Shown: one piece after another, positions 25,394 to 33,601 of the stretch
Layout of the letters: the number at the start of each line of letters is the position of its first letter
Position numbering within the stretch: position 1 is the first letter of the stretch
NCBI GenBank assembly: GCA_025360125.1
Contig: JANYCU010000041.1
Location: 1-64,000, forward strand
Source: Armatimonadota bacterium
Lineage (GTDB): Bacteria > Armatimonadota > Fimbriimonadia > Fimbriimonadales > Fimbriimonadaceae
DNA length: 64,000 nucleotides
Direction: 5' to 3'
Notes under the pieces: generated by a model
What the model saw: only the letters and a program-made list of their open reading frames with translations
What the model was told of the DNA's origin: nothing
The model's database searches: none
Position numbers and translations under genes: made by a program

Positions 25394-25902
25394 CCAATCC
25401 AGAACTTACCGACATGCTCCAAACGTGCTCCTTGCACGAACTCGAGATGATCCTCCAAATGACGCTATCAAGAGAAGGCTTTGGGGACATTGAAATCATG
25501 AATCGCCGCCTTGCTAAACAGAAGTCCCGGTTCGGGGGATATGACCTCGTCTGTCGCCGAACGATCGGATCGGTCCAGGAAACCATCATCGTCAAGATTG
25601 TGCGCGATACCGTTCGGATTCGGCATTGCAGTGAGCTCATGGGTGAGATAGACCGCTCTGGCGCTGACATGGGCATGATCGTGACGCCATACCACGTCTG
25701 CGATTCGGCCGTCACCCAACTCACTAAGTACACCAAGAGTCGATTCGAGGTCTTGGATGGAAACGATCTTGCCGATCTCTTAACCAAGTATGAAATCGGG
25801 GTGCGCGGACAGGGCGTTGACTATGCCTATTTCACTGGCCTTCGCGAAGCTTCTGAACGAATCATTTCATTCATTAACAGGCTCCGCCATGAAGCAAGAT
25901 AG
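25390..25902 (+). CDS. Mrr-like restriction-endonuclease-fold protein
   Basis: The 170-residue product matches the Mrr_cat layout of the PD-(D/E)xK fold: a helix, then GFGDIEIM, GGYDLVCRR with the possible catalytic Asp, a strand ETIIVKI where the ExK motif is reduced to I-V-K, and GADMGMIVTPYHVCDSAV in place of the usual GIVVTTSxFS. The reduced motif leaves nuclease activity in doubt. It is coupled to the HTH gene before and overlaps the next gene by 14 bases. Confidence 0.7.
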   Translation: MTNPELTDMLQTCSLHELEMILQMTLSREGFGDIEIMNRRLAKQKSRFGGYDLVCRRTIGSVQETIIVKIVRDTVRIRHCSELMGEIDRSGADMGMIVTPYHVCDSAVTQLTKYTKSRFEVLDGNDLADLLTKYEIGVRGQGVDYAYFTGLREASERIISFINRLRHEAR

Positions 25903-26329
25903 CGAATCCCTCTCAGCCGAAGATCCACTCGTCAAAATCGCCGTGGAGCTTCATAAGCTCGGTGTCAGCCATGCCGGAGTGGTCGAGCTCCTTGCCTACC
26001 CTCGTGAGCGCTTAGAACGCCAATTGATGTACATGCCGTTTCGCAAAGCCAAACGCCCCGAAGCCTTCATCGTTGATGCCGTCCGCAGTGACTACTCAGC
26101 CCCTAAAGAATTCTACTATGCCAAGAATAAGACTGCTTTTTCCCACTCAAAACGGATCGTGGACGAAGATGCCCAACGTCCTGGTCGACAGACTCCTGCC
26201 AACCTTGAAGGATACGGAACTCCGAGTTCTCCTGGTCCTAATCCGGCAGACCCTGGGTTGGAACCGGGATGGCCAATCGGTGACCTTGCCCTACCGGGTC
26301 CTTATGCAGAAAACGGGTCGCAAGAGTGA
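25889..26329 (+). CDS. Replication-associated protein, 3' part doubtful
   Basis: Starting from the ATG at 25889 the frame gives 146 residues. The first 75 look genuine, with a helical PLVKIAVELHKLGVSHAGVV and KRPEAFIVDAVRSDYSAPKE, as in small replication or partition proteins with a winged-helix-like end. From about residue 80 the frame becomes a Pro/Gly-rich string (NPADPGLEPGWPIG) that reads like the wrong frame of the winged-helix protein starting at 26118, which occupies the same DNA. A frameshift joining the two, or a truly overlapping pair, is possible. Confidence 0.55.
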   Translation: MKQDSESLSAEDPLVKIAVELHKLGVSHAGVVELLAYPRERLERQLMYMPFRKAKRPEAFIVDAVRSDYSAPKEFYYAKNKTAFSHSKRIVDEDAQRPGRQTPANLEGYGTPSSPGPNPADPGLEPGWPIGDLALPGPYAENGSQE

Positions 26330-26465
26330 GGCCATTGCCCAAGCCTTGCAATCCCTAACCCATCGGAGACTTATCCACTGCTCGGTTGCATTCAGGCAAT
26401 ATCCACACCGCAAACCCAGCGGAAGCTCTTCGGAAAGCGAACTGCAACAATATAAAGACAATTAA
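26118..26465 (+). CDS. Winged-helix replication-protein-like (phage RepO type)
   Basis: The 115-residue product has the layout of phage and plasmid replisome-organiser proteins: WTKMPNVLVDRLLPTLKDTE near the start, then LRVLLVLIRQTLGW, VTLPYRVLMQKTG and AIAQALQSLTHRRLIHCS, a winged-helix DNA-binding domain. It overlaps the preceding frame by 212 bases. A start at 26073 is also open. Three DnaA-box-like 9-mers lie in and just after it. It probably binds an origin in the same region. Confidence 0.65.
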   Translation: MPRIRLLFPTQNGSWTKMPNVLVDRLLPTLKDTELRVLLVLIRQTLGWNRDGQSVTLPYRVLMQKTGRKSEAIAQALQSLTHRRLIHCSVAFRQYPHRKPSGSSSESELQQYKDN

Positions 26466-26499
26466 GAAAAGAACAAGCCGCCCTAGACACTTATCCACA
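26371..26499 (+). other. Three DnaA-box-like 9-mers, possible replication origin
   Basis: TTATCCACT (26371-26379), ATATCCACA (26399-26407) and the perfect consensus TTATCCACA (26491-26499) lie within 130 bases, all in the same orientation, in and just behind the winged-helix replication-like gene. The stretch after 26407 is AT-rich. This is suggestive of the origin of an integrated plasmid or phage, but 9-mers of this kind also occur by chance. Confidence 0.4.
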
Positions 26500-26560
26500 A
26501 ACGAGGAAGGTGAATACCATACTAAGTCGGAACTGCATTTAGCTTCAGCCTGAACCTACA

Positions 26561-26588
26561 AACCCCGAGTAGCCCTACTCGGGGTTTT
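26561..26588. terminator. Strong hairpin terminator
   Basis: AACCCCGAGTAG pairs perfectly with CTACTCGGGGTT across a minimal loop, ending in TTTT. It closes the plus-strand HTH-Mrr-replication operon; since the region after it converges with the PAP2 gene, it may work in both directions. Confidence 0.8.
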
Positions 26589-26702
26589 GCTTGGGGATCT
26601 AGACAGACAGAATCAACAAAAACCGAAACAAAAGACAGGGTGGGAGGGCGGGTTCTTATGGACCTCGCCTTTGCCTTGGAATTGCATCGAATGATCCATG
26701 GA

Positions 26703-27188
26703 TTATTTTGCCTTTGAACTAGACCATGCGTCTCTTCCTGGCTCAAAGCGATTTGCAATCCAGAAACCACAAATTGCAGCAACGCAACCAAACATAGCTC
26801 CGGCAACGATGTCGATCGGAGAATGAATGCCAGCCAATACTCGGCAGACTCCAACCGGAAGTGCAAGCACCATCAGAACCATCCCGATTTTCTTTGAAAA
26901 TGCGTAGGCAATCGACGCGGCCGCAAAGCTCAAAACCGTATGGTCTGAGGGGAACCTGTTGTCTGGCTCGTGGGGAATGAGAGCTGTAACGCCGTGAGTA
27001 AATGGGCGCGGATCGAAATAGAGGGCTCCGGCTGATTTCGTTAGGGCAATGGCGATCACTGCGGCAACTAATGCGGTGATGATGAATTTTCGCCGCTCCT
27101 GTTTCTCCACGGTCCAGAACACGCCAAATGCCCCTGCGAGAACCGCGAGGAAGAGATACTTGGCTCCAAGGATGATGAGGGCGTTCAT
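26703..27188 (-). CDS. PAP2-family membrane phosphatase
   Basis: The 161-residue product has five or six membrane helices and the three PAP2 motifs: the first part KSAGALYFDPRPF, the second PSDHTV, and the third RVLAGIHSPIDIVAG. PAP2 enzymes in this size class dephosphorylate lipid pyrophosphates such as undecaprenyl pyrophosphate, or phosphatidic acid, on the outer face of the cytoplasmic membrane. It stands alone, 70 bases downstream of the minus-strand secreted protein at 27260. Substrate cannot be told from sequence. Confidence 0.88.
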   Translation of the reverse strand: MNALIILGAKYLFLAVLAGAFGVFWTVEKQERRKFIITALVAAVIAIALTKSAGALYFDPRPFTHGVTALIPHEPDNRFPSDHTVLSFAAASIAYAFSKKIGMVLMVLALPVGVCRVLAGIHSPIDIVAGAMFGCVAAICGFWIANRFEPGRDAWSSSKAK

Positions 27189-27259
27189 GGGCGTTTTGAG
27201 AAGCTTTGGGAAGGTTCAAGTATAGCCGACCCAAGCTTCGCTGACCACCGCTGACCAAC

Positions 27260-27865
27260 CTATTTGAACTTCTTAAGGTGTACGGTGTATTCGAGCAGAT
27301 TCCAACCAGCCGGAGTTTTCTTAAGGGTCGCCTCGACCGCGCCAAAAACCACCTGTTCGTCTCCTGGAGTGTCGCACATATAGTCACCTGCAAACTTGTA
27401 TTCGCTTCCTACTTTTGTAATCGACTTCACCGTAGTGTAGAACGTCCCTTCAGTGTACTCACCGCCGTAGTGAATGGTGAGTGCCTTCTTGGTGACCAGA
27501 CTCGCTGGCAAGCCCGACCAATTGAGGGTGACTCCAAAAAGGCGATTGACGACACCACCTACGTATTCCTTCGTAAGGACTTGCGTTTGTGCTTTGCTCT
27601 CACGGTTAGATCGCACAGCTCGATCTATTGAGGCCATCCATTCCTGAAACTGCTTGTGATCCAGCGCAAATTTCAGTAGCTGCGTTTGGGAGAGTGGGTA
27701 CTTCTGGTCAAAATCAGGAAGATGTACTTCACTGAAGTTGCTCATGAAGGTTGAAAGCTGCTGTTTTTCCTTCAAGCTGAGTTTGACCTGATTGCTCTGA
27801 CCAAAGACATGTACGCTGAGGAGGGTGACCGTGAGAAGCGATGCGAAGGCCGATTTCTTAATCAT
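27260..27865 (-). CDS. Secreted protein of unknown function
   Basis: I use the ATG at 27865 (201 residues), with GGAGAA 8 bases upstream and an immediate signal peptide (MIKKSAFASLLTVTLLSVHV, cut near FGQS). An in-frame start at 27922 would put the signal inside. The mature part is mixed helix then beta (ALTIHYGGEYTEGTFYTTVK, and a stretch EQVVFGAVEATLKK). No family is recognised. It starts right after the stop of the lipoprotein gene, so the two are one operon and probably both act in the envelope. Confidence 0.8.
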   Translation of the reverse strand: MIKKSAFASLLTVTLLSVHVFGQSNQVKLSLKEKQQLSTFMSNFSEVHLPDFDQKYPLSQTQLLKFALDHKQFQEWMASIDRAVRSNRESKAQTQVLTKEYVGGVVNRLFGVTLNWSGLPASLVTKKALTIHYGGEYTEGTFYTTVKSITKVGSEYKFAGDYMCDTPGDEQVVFGAVEATLKKTPAGWNLLEYTVHLKKFK

Positions 27866-27869
27866 TTCC

Positions 27870-28811
27870 CTATTCTCCGGAAGCCCAACGTATCTCAGAT
27901 AACAACATCGTCCGGGTTGCAATACCTACCTTTGAATTGTCTATTGGAGCTTGTCCGGCGTAGGCGATTCGCCCGCCACTGGCAGGACTATAACAAAATC
28001 CTGAATGTCCTCCGGATTGCCAAGGGCTATTCTGGGTGGTGAGAATGGCATTCGCGCTAATCGGGCTCAAGCTGTCACCGTTAATCTCTTCTCCCAAGAT
28101 GGTTGCGCCAAACGGCAATCCAATCGGTGAAGTAGTGACCAAGCTCGAATTGAGGCTGTCATTATTCGTTGAGTCGGTGACCCCGGCCAGAAAGCTTCCG
28201 ATAGCCGAAACATCGCTATTGTTTATGTTCCCCGTTGCCAGGAGTTGAGCAGCAACGCTTATAACGACAACACCCTTTCCAGCGGTAAGTTGTGCTTGAA
28301 CGGCTGAAACGTCCGAAGGTGAAACTGAAGCACTGCGGGACAGCACGACAACGTCGGCAGTGAACGAACTTGGAAGCGTCGGGGAAACTTGGACCGTTTG
28401 AGTCGTCATCCCTTGAATGAACTCTATGATCTGGTTGACACCGGATTGCGCCACATCGCCCACGAAGAGGATCTTCTTGTTGCCCTTGACTAAGTTCACC
28501 GTGACGGTCGAAGTGTAAAGTTGAGAATCATTGCCTCGCGCCGTGATCGTGTAGGTCGTGGTGATCGCTGGTTTGTCAGTGATTGACCCGGTAAGCGCAT
28601 TTGATCCAGCCTGAAAATTCGAGGAATCAATATTCTGGATGTTGTGTCCAATCCAGTTAATGTTAACCGTCTGCCCGTACGATATTGTGGGAGAAGAAGC
28701 GGTAAGCGATATGGATGATGCGTTGGGGTCCGAACCTACGGACCCTCCGCAGGAAGTCAGGATGAGAGAAATGCTGGAGAGAGCTATAAATTTGATCTTA
28801 GTTGGGTGCAT
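27870..28811 (-). CDS. Lipoprotein with Ig-like and Rossmann-like parts
   Basis: The 313-residue product has a signal peptide with a good lipobox (LILTSC, Cys21), so it is a lipoprotein. Residues about 30-110 look like an Ig-like strand domain (SISLTASSPTISYGQTVNIN, TTTYTITARGN). Residues about 110-300 look like a glutamine-amidotransferase or ThuA-like Rossmann layout (KKILFVGDVAQSGVN, TADVVVLSRSAS, GKGVVVISVAAQ). No active-site Cys is clear. It is divergent from the XRE HTH gene, and the palindromic AACCTTA sites between them suggest regulation by that protein. Confidence 0.78.
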   Translation of the reverse strand: MHPTKIKFIALSSISLILTSCGGSVGSDPNASSISLTASSPTISYGQTVNINWIGHNIQNIDSSNFQAGSNALTGSITDKPAITTTYTITARGNDSQLYTSTVTVNLVKGNKKILFVGDVAQSGVNQIIEFIQGMTTQTVQVSPTLPSSFTADVVVLSRSASVSPSDVSAVQAQLTAGKGVVVISVAAQLLATGNINNSDVSAIGSFLAGVTDSTNNDSLNSSLVTTSPIGLPFGATILGEEINGDSLSPISANAILTTQNSPWQSGGHSGFCYSPASGGRIAYAGQAPIDNSKVGIATRTMLLSEIRWASGE

Positions 28812-28830
28812 GGTGAGGCTCCTAGATGAA

Positions 28831-28875
28831 AACCTTAAATCGGTTCATTTTACCAGTAAGAACCTTATTAAGGTT
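28831..28875. promoter_or_regulatory. AACCTTA palindrome pair between divergent genes
   Basis: A perfect palindrome AACCTTA-T-TAAGGTT occupies 28861-28875, and a half-site AACCTTA with an imperfect mate (GGTT) occupies 28831-28843, about 30 bases (three helical turns) away. Both lie between the lipoprotein gene and the XRE HTH gene, the classic place for an autoregulated operator. Confidence 0.55.
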
Positions 28876-28900
28876 TCACAAGGAATTGCAATGTTGGATT

Positions 28901-29206
28901 GTGCCAGCCCGCCACAAAATCACTCCGATTGCCGACCATGCTAAGCTTGGTGCTTTTCTTCGTTCGGTACGAATTGAATCGGGAATATCTCAACGAGATT
29001 TGGCCAAGCGGCTCAACTTGCCTCAAAGTTTCATTTCGAAATTGGAACGGGGCGAACGCCAGTTGCAAGTTCTTGAACTCATTGCCCTTTGCAAGATTTT
29101 CCAAGTCGAACCGACTCTTTTCTTGAAATCGTTCATGGACTTGCCGTCGGGTTTCGATCCGAAGATTGAACGGGTTGCACGACAGTCCAAGCAATCCGAA
29201 ATGTAG
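28901..29206 (+). CDS. XRE-family HTH regulator
   Basis: The product (101 residues from a GTG at 28901; the frame is open to an ATG at 28826) is essentially one HTH domain, LGAFLRSVRIESGISQRDLA followed by FISKLERGERQLQV, as in small Cro/CI regulators. I prefer the GTG because the ATG lies 15 bases from the divergent lipoprotein start and before the AACCTTA operator. The Lys/Gln-rich end is short. It probably represses itself and the lipoprotein operon. Confidence 0.78.
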   Translation: MPARHKITPIADHAKLGAFLRSVRIESGISQRDLAKRLNLPQSFISKLERGERQLQVLELIALCKIFQVEPTLFLKSFMDLPSGFDPKIERVARQSKQSEM

Positions 29207-29525
29207 CGTAATCTAGAAGCTCCTATCGGTAACTAGGTCAGAGTGACTTGTCCATCGAGGTAATTCCGCGCGCGTATCGCACCTGACCACGACAATGATT
29301 CAATTGTGCGTGGTGTGAAAGGAGCCCCGGCGGGGGCCGAGTGATTTTGAGAGGGTGACGAATAAGTGATGAATCGAGACGTTGAATGGCCGAATGACAC
29401 GTTGAGATGAAGAACGAATGAGTCAGCAACGAAGAATCACGAGAGTTGAGTTTGAAATCAAGATATTTAGGTTCAACAAGCCCAACCAGGTCTAGTCGGG
29501 GGATAGGTCGCCCTTCTGGTCGGGA
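29207..29525. other. Intergenic stretch with an imperfect inverted repeat
   Basis: No gene is visible. Near the right end CTAGTC (29492-29497) pairs with GACTAG (29524-29529), and ACCAG with CTGGT lies nested nearby. This could form the terminator of the minus-strand gene that starts at 30671, but a T-run is lacking. Confidence 0.4.
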
Positions 29526-30671
29526 CTAGAACCTCTTCGCTTCTACATGAGCAAGGTGGTTCTCCGCAAGATATTTGTGATAGAGGTCAAGGGTTGCGTT
29601 GCAATTCTGAATTACTTGCACCAAATGGTCCGATACGACCGACAAAGGTTCCGTTTGCTCAAGTATTCGGGCCTCCAGTAAGCCACAGACTTCAAGCGCG
29701 TTGAGGTTTTTCTGCTCACCAGACCTGAACCCCATTTCTAGGAGTTCGCTCGCCGCGAATGTCTCTCCCAAGATCACCGCAATCCTTGCCGCAACAAAAT
29801 GAGATTTGAATCCTTCTTGGTACGACTTGCCTTTCGATGCCATCGTAATCGTAATTTCGCGTTGGGCTCTGAGCCATCCTTCGCTTTTCTCAAGTAAACC
29901 ACGCTCGATTAACGTAAGCGTTGCTCCAAGAATTGCCCGCTCAACTTGGTTTTCGCTCGGGACATCTAAGCTGCCTTCGCGATAATTTGCATTCAGCCTA
30001 GCTGCACGTAGACGCAATTCGTCAGCCAATTTTAAGCATTCGTCAGTATTGACTACCTGAAGGGCCGGCAAGACGCGGAGTTTGAGCATCAGGGCTGTCA
30101 CTAGCCGAGCCTCGTTCTGCACTTCTTTGGCATCGTCTGCCATCATGCGGGCAACGCGCATTGCCGAGCCGGGTTCGTCTATGCGCTGAAAGGCGAAGAA
30201 TGCCCGATCCAAAAACGCTTGCCGCATGTACCAATCTTTCGCCTTTCCTGCAGCTTCTAGGGCAGTTTGAGCAGCCGTAGAGAGCCTTGACTCCCGTATC
30301 TGCCTGTCTATTCGTTTAAGTGTCGTGCGAGTGACCTCTGGTCCAGTCAATTGCCCGATCGGGCGGTCTTCAACATCTATTCCAAAGCATTCGATAGTCC
30401 ATGCTCGAACAATTTGGCGTTTATGCTCCCGGTTCTTCAATGGAGCCAATAACTTCTCGACAGTATCCGGACGAATGGATTGGGGATTCGAGAATATCTG
30501 TGATATCCGACCTTTGGAAACACCCACAATGCCCGCGATCTCTTGAACCTGGAGGAATCCATATTCCAGTAGGAACGCCTCTTTTACGAGACGCTCAAAC
30601 GAAAACGGATTTTCCGCCAGTTTAGTTTCTGCTAAATAATCGGGTTCTTCGCCCTTCGTGGATTTCGGCAT
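29526..30671 (-). CDS. HTH regulator with helical repeat region, divergent from TraG-like gene
   Basis: The 381-residue product has a Cro/CI-type HTH near residues 42-78 (VQEIAGIVGVSKGRISQIF), then a region of about 280 residues made of helix pairs (AGKAKDWYMRQAFLDRAFFA, RVARMMADDAKE), perhaps TPR-like. This HTH-plus-TPR layout occurs in element regulators that respond to peptides or stress. It is divergent from the ATPase gene at 30715, with a perfect 12-bp palindrome between the two start codons, so it is very likely the regulator of that region and of itself. Confidence 0.75.
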   Translation of the reverse strand: MPKSTKGEEPDYLAETKLAENPFSFERLVKEAFLLEYGFLQVQEIAGIVGVSKGRISQIFSNPQSIRPDTVEKLLAPLKNREHKRQIVRAWTIECFGIDVEDRPIGQLTGPEVTRTTLKRIDRQIRESRLSTAAQTALEAAGKAKDWYMRQAFLDRAFFAFQRIDEPGSAMRVARMMADDAKEVQNEARLVTALMLKLRVLPALQVVNTDECLKLADELRLRAARLNANYREGSLDVPSENQVERAILGATLTLIERGLLEKSEGWLRAQREITITMASKGKSYQEGFKSHFVAARIAVILGETFAASELLEMGFRSGEQKNLNALEVCGLLEARILEQTEPLSVVSDHLVQVIQNCNATLDLYHKYLAENHLAHVEAKRF

Positions 30672-30682
30672 TCCGGGAAGCT

Positions 30683-30712
30683 CTTCACAAGCATAGACGA
30701 ATGCTTGTGAAG
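30683..30712. promoter_or_regulatory. Perfect 12-bp inverted repeat between divergent start codons
   Basis: CTTCACAAGCAT and ATGCTTGTGAAG are perfect reverse complements separated by AGACGA. The arms fill the 43-base gap between the HTH regulator start (30671) and the TraG-like ATPase start (30715), ending two bases before the latter. Binding here should block both genes, so it is a strong operator candidate. Confidence 0.7.
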
Positions 30713-30714
30713 AT

Positions 30715-32064
30715 ATGAATGAAAATCAAAACCACGCGTTTCCAAATCATTGGATTGGAATCAGGAAAGGTTGGGAATGCACCTGCCAATCGCTGGGGCA
30801 AGCTCTAGTTGAACTGCCAACATCCCGTCTCAAAACCCATGCCCTCGTCATAGGAGCCACCGGAAGTGGAAAAACAACGCTACTTCATCATCTGATGGCT
30901 CAAGACATCTTGACGGGGCACTCCTTCGCGGTTCTGGACATGCGGGGCGATCTAGTCGCGGCCGCGCTGGAACTCTGTGCCGGGCGCGTTGATCCAACTA
31001 AAGTCGCCCTCTTTGACTTACGGGAACGGGAAAAGCCTCTTGGCTTCAACCCGCTTCATGGCAGTGGTGAAGCATACTTCCGCGCTCTAGGGGTCTTGGA
31101 TGTTATCGCGAGTGAGTCAGATAGTTGGGGCGTCCAACTTGCCGAAACGCTAAGGAACGCAGTCATGCTGTTGGCTGAAAGTAAGGCTCCACTCACGAAC
31201 CTTGAAGCAGTCTTCTATAAAGCCGACATTCGTCGGCAATACGTTCAAGCTTGCACTTCGGAATCTGTGTCGAGCTTCTGGGAACGGTACGACGGCCTCT
31301 CAGCAGACCGTCAAGCAGCTCTAGCCATGCCCGTGATAAACAAAGTGAGCCTTCTCTTGGCTACCGAATCGCTCCGACGGACCCTTGGCAATCCTCAGCC
31401 TATAGACCTTGGCGAACACCTCAATACGCGAGGGAGTATCACACTGGTTTCGCTTGCCGTCGATGAGCTTCATGCTGCCGGACGCATGATGGGTTCATTA
31501 CTCCTTTCCTCAATATGTCGCGAGGTCTTTTCTCGGGTTCATATTCCCGAAGCTAAGCGAAACCCAGTTCGCCTGTATGTGGACGAGTTTGAGCATTTCG
31601 GGACGAAGGAATTCGAGAATATCTTGGCCGAAGGAAGGCGATTCGGGCTCTCTCTCATCCTTGCTCACCAGACGCTTGCCCAACTCAACCCGAAGGTCCG
31701 CTCGATGATTCTCAACAATGTTGGAACGAAGGTTGTGTTTAGAACTGGACGAGAAGATGGCGCGACTCTGAGTAAAGATATAACAGGAGACGCCAAAACG
31801 TATGACTTCTGTTCGCTTCCCGTGGGTGAAGCCGTACTATGGACAAGAGGAATCCAGCCCTTCCTAGTTGAAATTAACGCTCCGCTCTTTTCCGATTTGG
31901 GGGCAAGATCTCACCAAGCTCTAAAATTCCTAACTCAGCTCAAGGACAATATTCCCGATTTTGGCACCCACTTTCTTGGTGACGTAACACGACGGGAATT
32001 GCCACCGAACCAAACGTCCCAGCACAAACCAAACCCGCCTAAATCATTGGAGGATTGGCTGTGA
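30715..32064 (+). CDS. TraG/HerA-type conjugation-like ATPase
   Basis: The 449-residue product is a P-loop ATPase with Walker A GATGSGKT at residues 47-54, the strand AVLDMRGDLV, and Walker B RLYVDE at 286-291, followed by EFEHF and GRRFGLSLILAHQT, as in TraG/VirD4 coupling proteins and HerA-type DNA pumps. It has no N-terminal membrane helices, unlike full coupling proteins, and so is probably soluble. It is co-transcribed with the three following genes. In mobile elements, such proteins move DNA to a transfer channel or package it. Confidence 0.87.
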   Translation: MNENQNHAFPNHWIGIRKGWECTCQSLGQALVELPTSRLKTHALVIGATGSGKTTLLHHLMAQDILTGHSFAVLDMRGDLVAAALELCAGRVDPTKVALFDLREREKPLGFNPLHGSGEAYFRALGVLDVIASESDSWGVQLAETLRNAVMLLAESKAPLTNLEAVFYKADIRRQYVQACTSESVSSFWERYDGLSADRQAALAMPVINKVSLLLATESLRRTLGNPQPIDLGEHLNTRGSITLVSLAVDELHAAGRMMGSLLLSSICREVFSRVHIPEAKRNPVRLYVDEFEHFGTKEFENILAEGRRFGLSLILAHQTLAQLNPKVRSMILNNVGTKVVFRTGREDGATLSKDITGDAKTYDFCSLPVGEAVLWTRGIQPFLVEINAPLFSDLGARSHQALKFLTQLKDNIPDFGTHFLGDVTRRELPPNQTSQHKPNPPKSLEDWL

Positions 32065-32741
32065 TGCTGACTTTAAAGGACATCTCCCTAGTTCGGGACA
32101 TCGGTCTCAGCCACTTGCTCAGCCGTGATCAAATTATTCGCCTTGGCTATTTCACCTCCGTAACTCGTGCTAATACCAGACTTAGAGAACTTGCCTCGCT
32201 TGACCTTGTGAAGCGATTGGACACCCCCTTTCTCGGCCAGAGCCTGTATATGGCTGGAGAAAATGCACACGAGCTTGTCGGTGAGAACATAGCGCGGCTA
32301 CTCGAAAAACGAAAGGGTTCCCCTCGCTTTGTGCAACATGCGCTGAGTGTCACCAATGTACGGATAGCGGTGATTGCACAAGGGGCAAAGGAGTGGCGAT
32401 TCGAGCAACAACTCTGGCGAATCATTGCCGGGAGTACTCCAACTGAGATCCGTCCAGATGGACTTCTGCACACATCCAAGCTTCCTATGTTTATTGAAGT
32501 TGATCTTGGACACGTGTCACCTACCAAATTCGCCGAAAAGCTCAAGTCCTACGACCTCTTGAACTTCTCCGACACATGCACGAAGCTCTACGGCTTCGAT
32601 GCGTTCCGACTTTTGACCGTAACCACCGGACCTCTCCGGGCTCGTCACCTCCGTAAGCTTCAACCCTCTTCCTCGAAGTTTGAACACCTTGTTCAGACCT
32701 TTGAAGATCTGGGAATACCCAAGATTGGGTGTTGGAGCTGA
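32064..32741 (+). CDS. Replication-relaxation-type protein
   Basis: I start at the ATG at 32064, which overlaps the previous stop by one base and has GGAGGA 9 bases upstream, giving 225 residues. The N-terminal winged-helix (LSRDQIIRLGYFTSVTRANT, then LRELASLDLVKRL) and the later strand-rich part with MFIEVDLGHVSP match the Replic_Relax family found on Gram-positive and other plasmids and elements. These are thought to take part in plasmid replication or DNA relaxation; no nicking residues are assigned here. It pairs with the TraG-like gene. Confidence 0.75.
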   Translation: MLTLKDISLVRDIGLSHLLSRDQIIRLGYFTSVTRANTRLRELASLDLVKRLDTPFLGQSLYMAGENAHELVGENIARLLEKRKGSPRFVQHALSVTNVRIAVIAQGAKEWRFEQQLWRIIAGSTPTEIRPDGLLHTSKLPMFIEVDLGHVSPTKFAEKLKSYDLLNFSDTCTKLYGFDAFRLLTVTTGPLRARHLRKLQPSSSKFEHLVQTFEDLGIPKIGCWS

Positions 32742-32767
32742 CTCAACTTACTTTTGGAGATTATAAA

Positions 32768-33166
32768 ATGGAAGAAATTACATCTGTCCCTAATAGCCTT
32801 AGGGACCAACTCGTCAAGCTACAAAGCAATGTTAGTGAAGCCCCGAAGATCGATCGATCCGAGATCGAACTTGCCAGAGTAGAGGCCGAAAAGCTACAGA
32901 CACAACTCGCTGCAATCCGAAGTTCAAATGAAATCGCAATTGCCAAGGTGAACACATCGATGCAAACTATGGTTTCACTTATTCAACGCTCCCCGGAGCT
33001 CATGGCGATATTGCAGGTAGTTGAGAGAGGCTATACGGGCGTCGAAATCCTCACCACAGAAACTAACAGTCAGGACAAGCTCGTCTATGATTCCTTTTTC
33101 GGAGAATGGGAGACAAAGAAGTTGACGAGTTCAAAAGTCATTAGTCGTGTGGTGAGGTTCTTTTGA
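32768..33166 (+). CDS. Coiled-coil protein of the mobile module
   Basis: I start at the ATG at 32768, with GGAG 8 bases upstream, giving 132 residues; an earlier in-frame start exists at 32729. The first half is a predicted coiled coil (ELARVEAEKLQTQLAAI), the second half is mixed (VVERGYTGVEILTTE). No family is recognised. Its end overlaps the excisionase-like start by four bases, so it belongs to the same operon. Confidence 0.7.
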   Translation: MEEITSVPNSLRDQLVKLQSNVSEAPKIDRSEIELARVEAEKLQTQLAAIRSSNEIAIAKVNTSMQTMVSLIQRSPELMAILQVVERGYTGVEILTTETNSQDKLVYDSFFGEWETKKLTSSKVISRVVRFF

Positions 33167-33384
33167 AAGGACTTCACGCTAGCGGGCAGGATGTTTCCGA
33201 GCCAAAGCTTGCTTACACCGTCATTGAAGCGGCGGGGCTAGTTTCCATGTCCCGTTCGACATTCTACGAACTCATTAACCAGGGAGAAATCAAAACGATC
33301 AAAATTGGTCGCTGCCGTCGGATCACGAAGGGACAATTGGACACATTCTTGCAATCAAGGGAAGGACGTCACGGAAATCAGTAA
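33163..33384 (+). CDS. Excisionase-like HTH protein
   Basis: The 73-residue product (TTG start at 33163) is an HTH_17/excisionase-type protein: YTVIEAAGLVSMSRSTFYEL with INQGEIKTIKIGRCRRIT, and then a helix of the winged-helix fold. Such proteins direct integrases toward excision or bind att sites. It ends 76 bases before the tRNA-Lys gene with a terminator in between, a usual place for the end of an integrated element. No integrase of tyrosine type was found in the window. Confidence 0.8.
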   Translation: MKGLHASGQDVSEPKLAYTVIEAAGLVSMSRSTFYELINQGEIKTIKIGRCRRITKGQLDTFLQSREGRHGNQ

Positions 33385-33407
33385 GCGGTACTTAGGCGGT
33401 AAAAACT

Positions 33408-33438
33408 AAAACGCCTTCCAGTCATGGAAGGCGTTTTT
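33408..33438 (+). terminator. Rho-independent terminator at the end of the TraG-like operon
   Basis: AAAACGCCTTCCA pairs perfectly with TGGAAGGCGTTTT across a 4-base loop, followed by T. It ends the operon just before the tRNA gene, and as the stem is flanked by A and T runs it may also stop transcription from the other side. Confidence 0.85.
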
Positions 33439-33459
33439 CTTAATTTTGGGTTCAAAATC

Positions 33460-33535
<76 letters not shown>

Positions 33536-33601
33536 AGGCTCTCAATTATTACTTAAAACGCACTTATATTGCAACCAGCCAGGATCATTCAGAATATGTA
33601 A

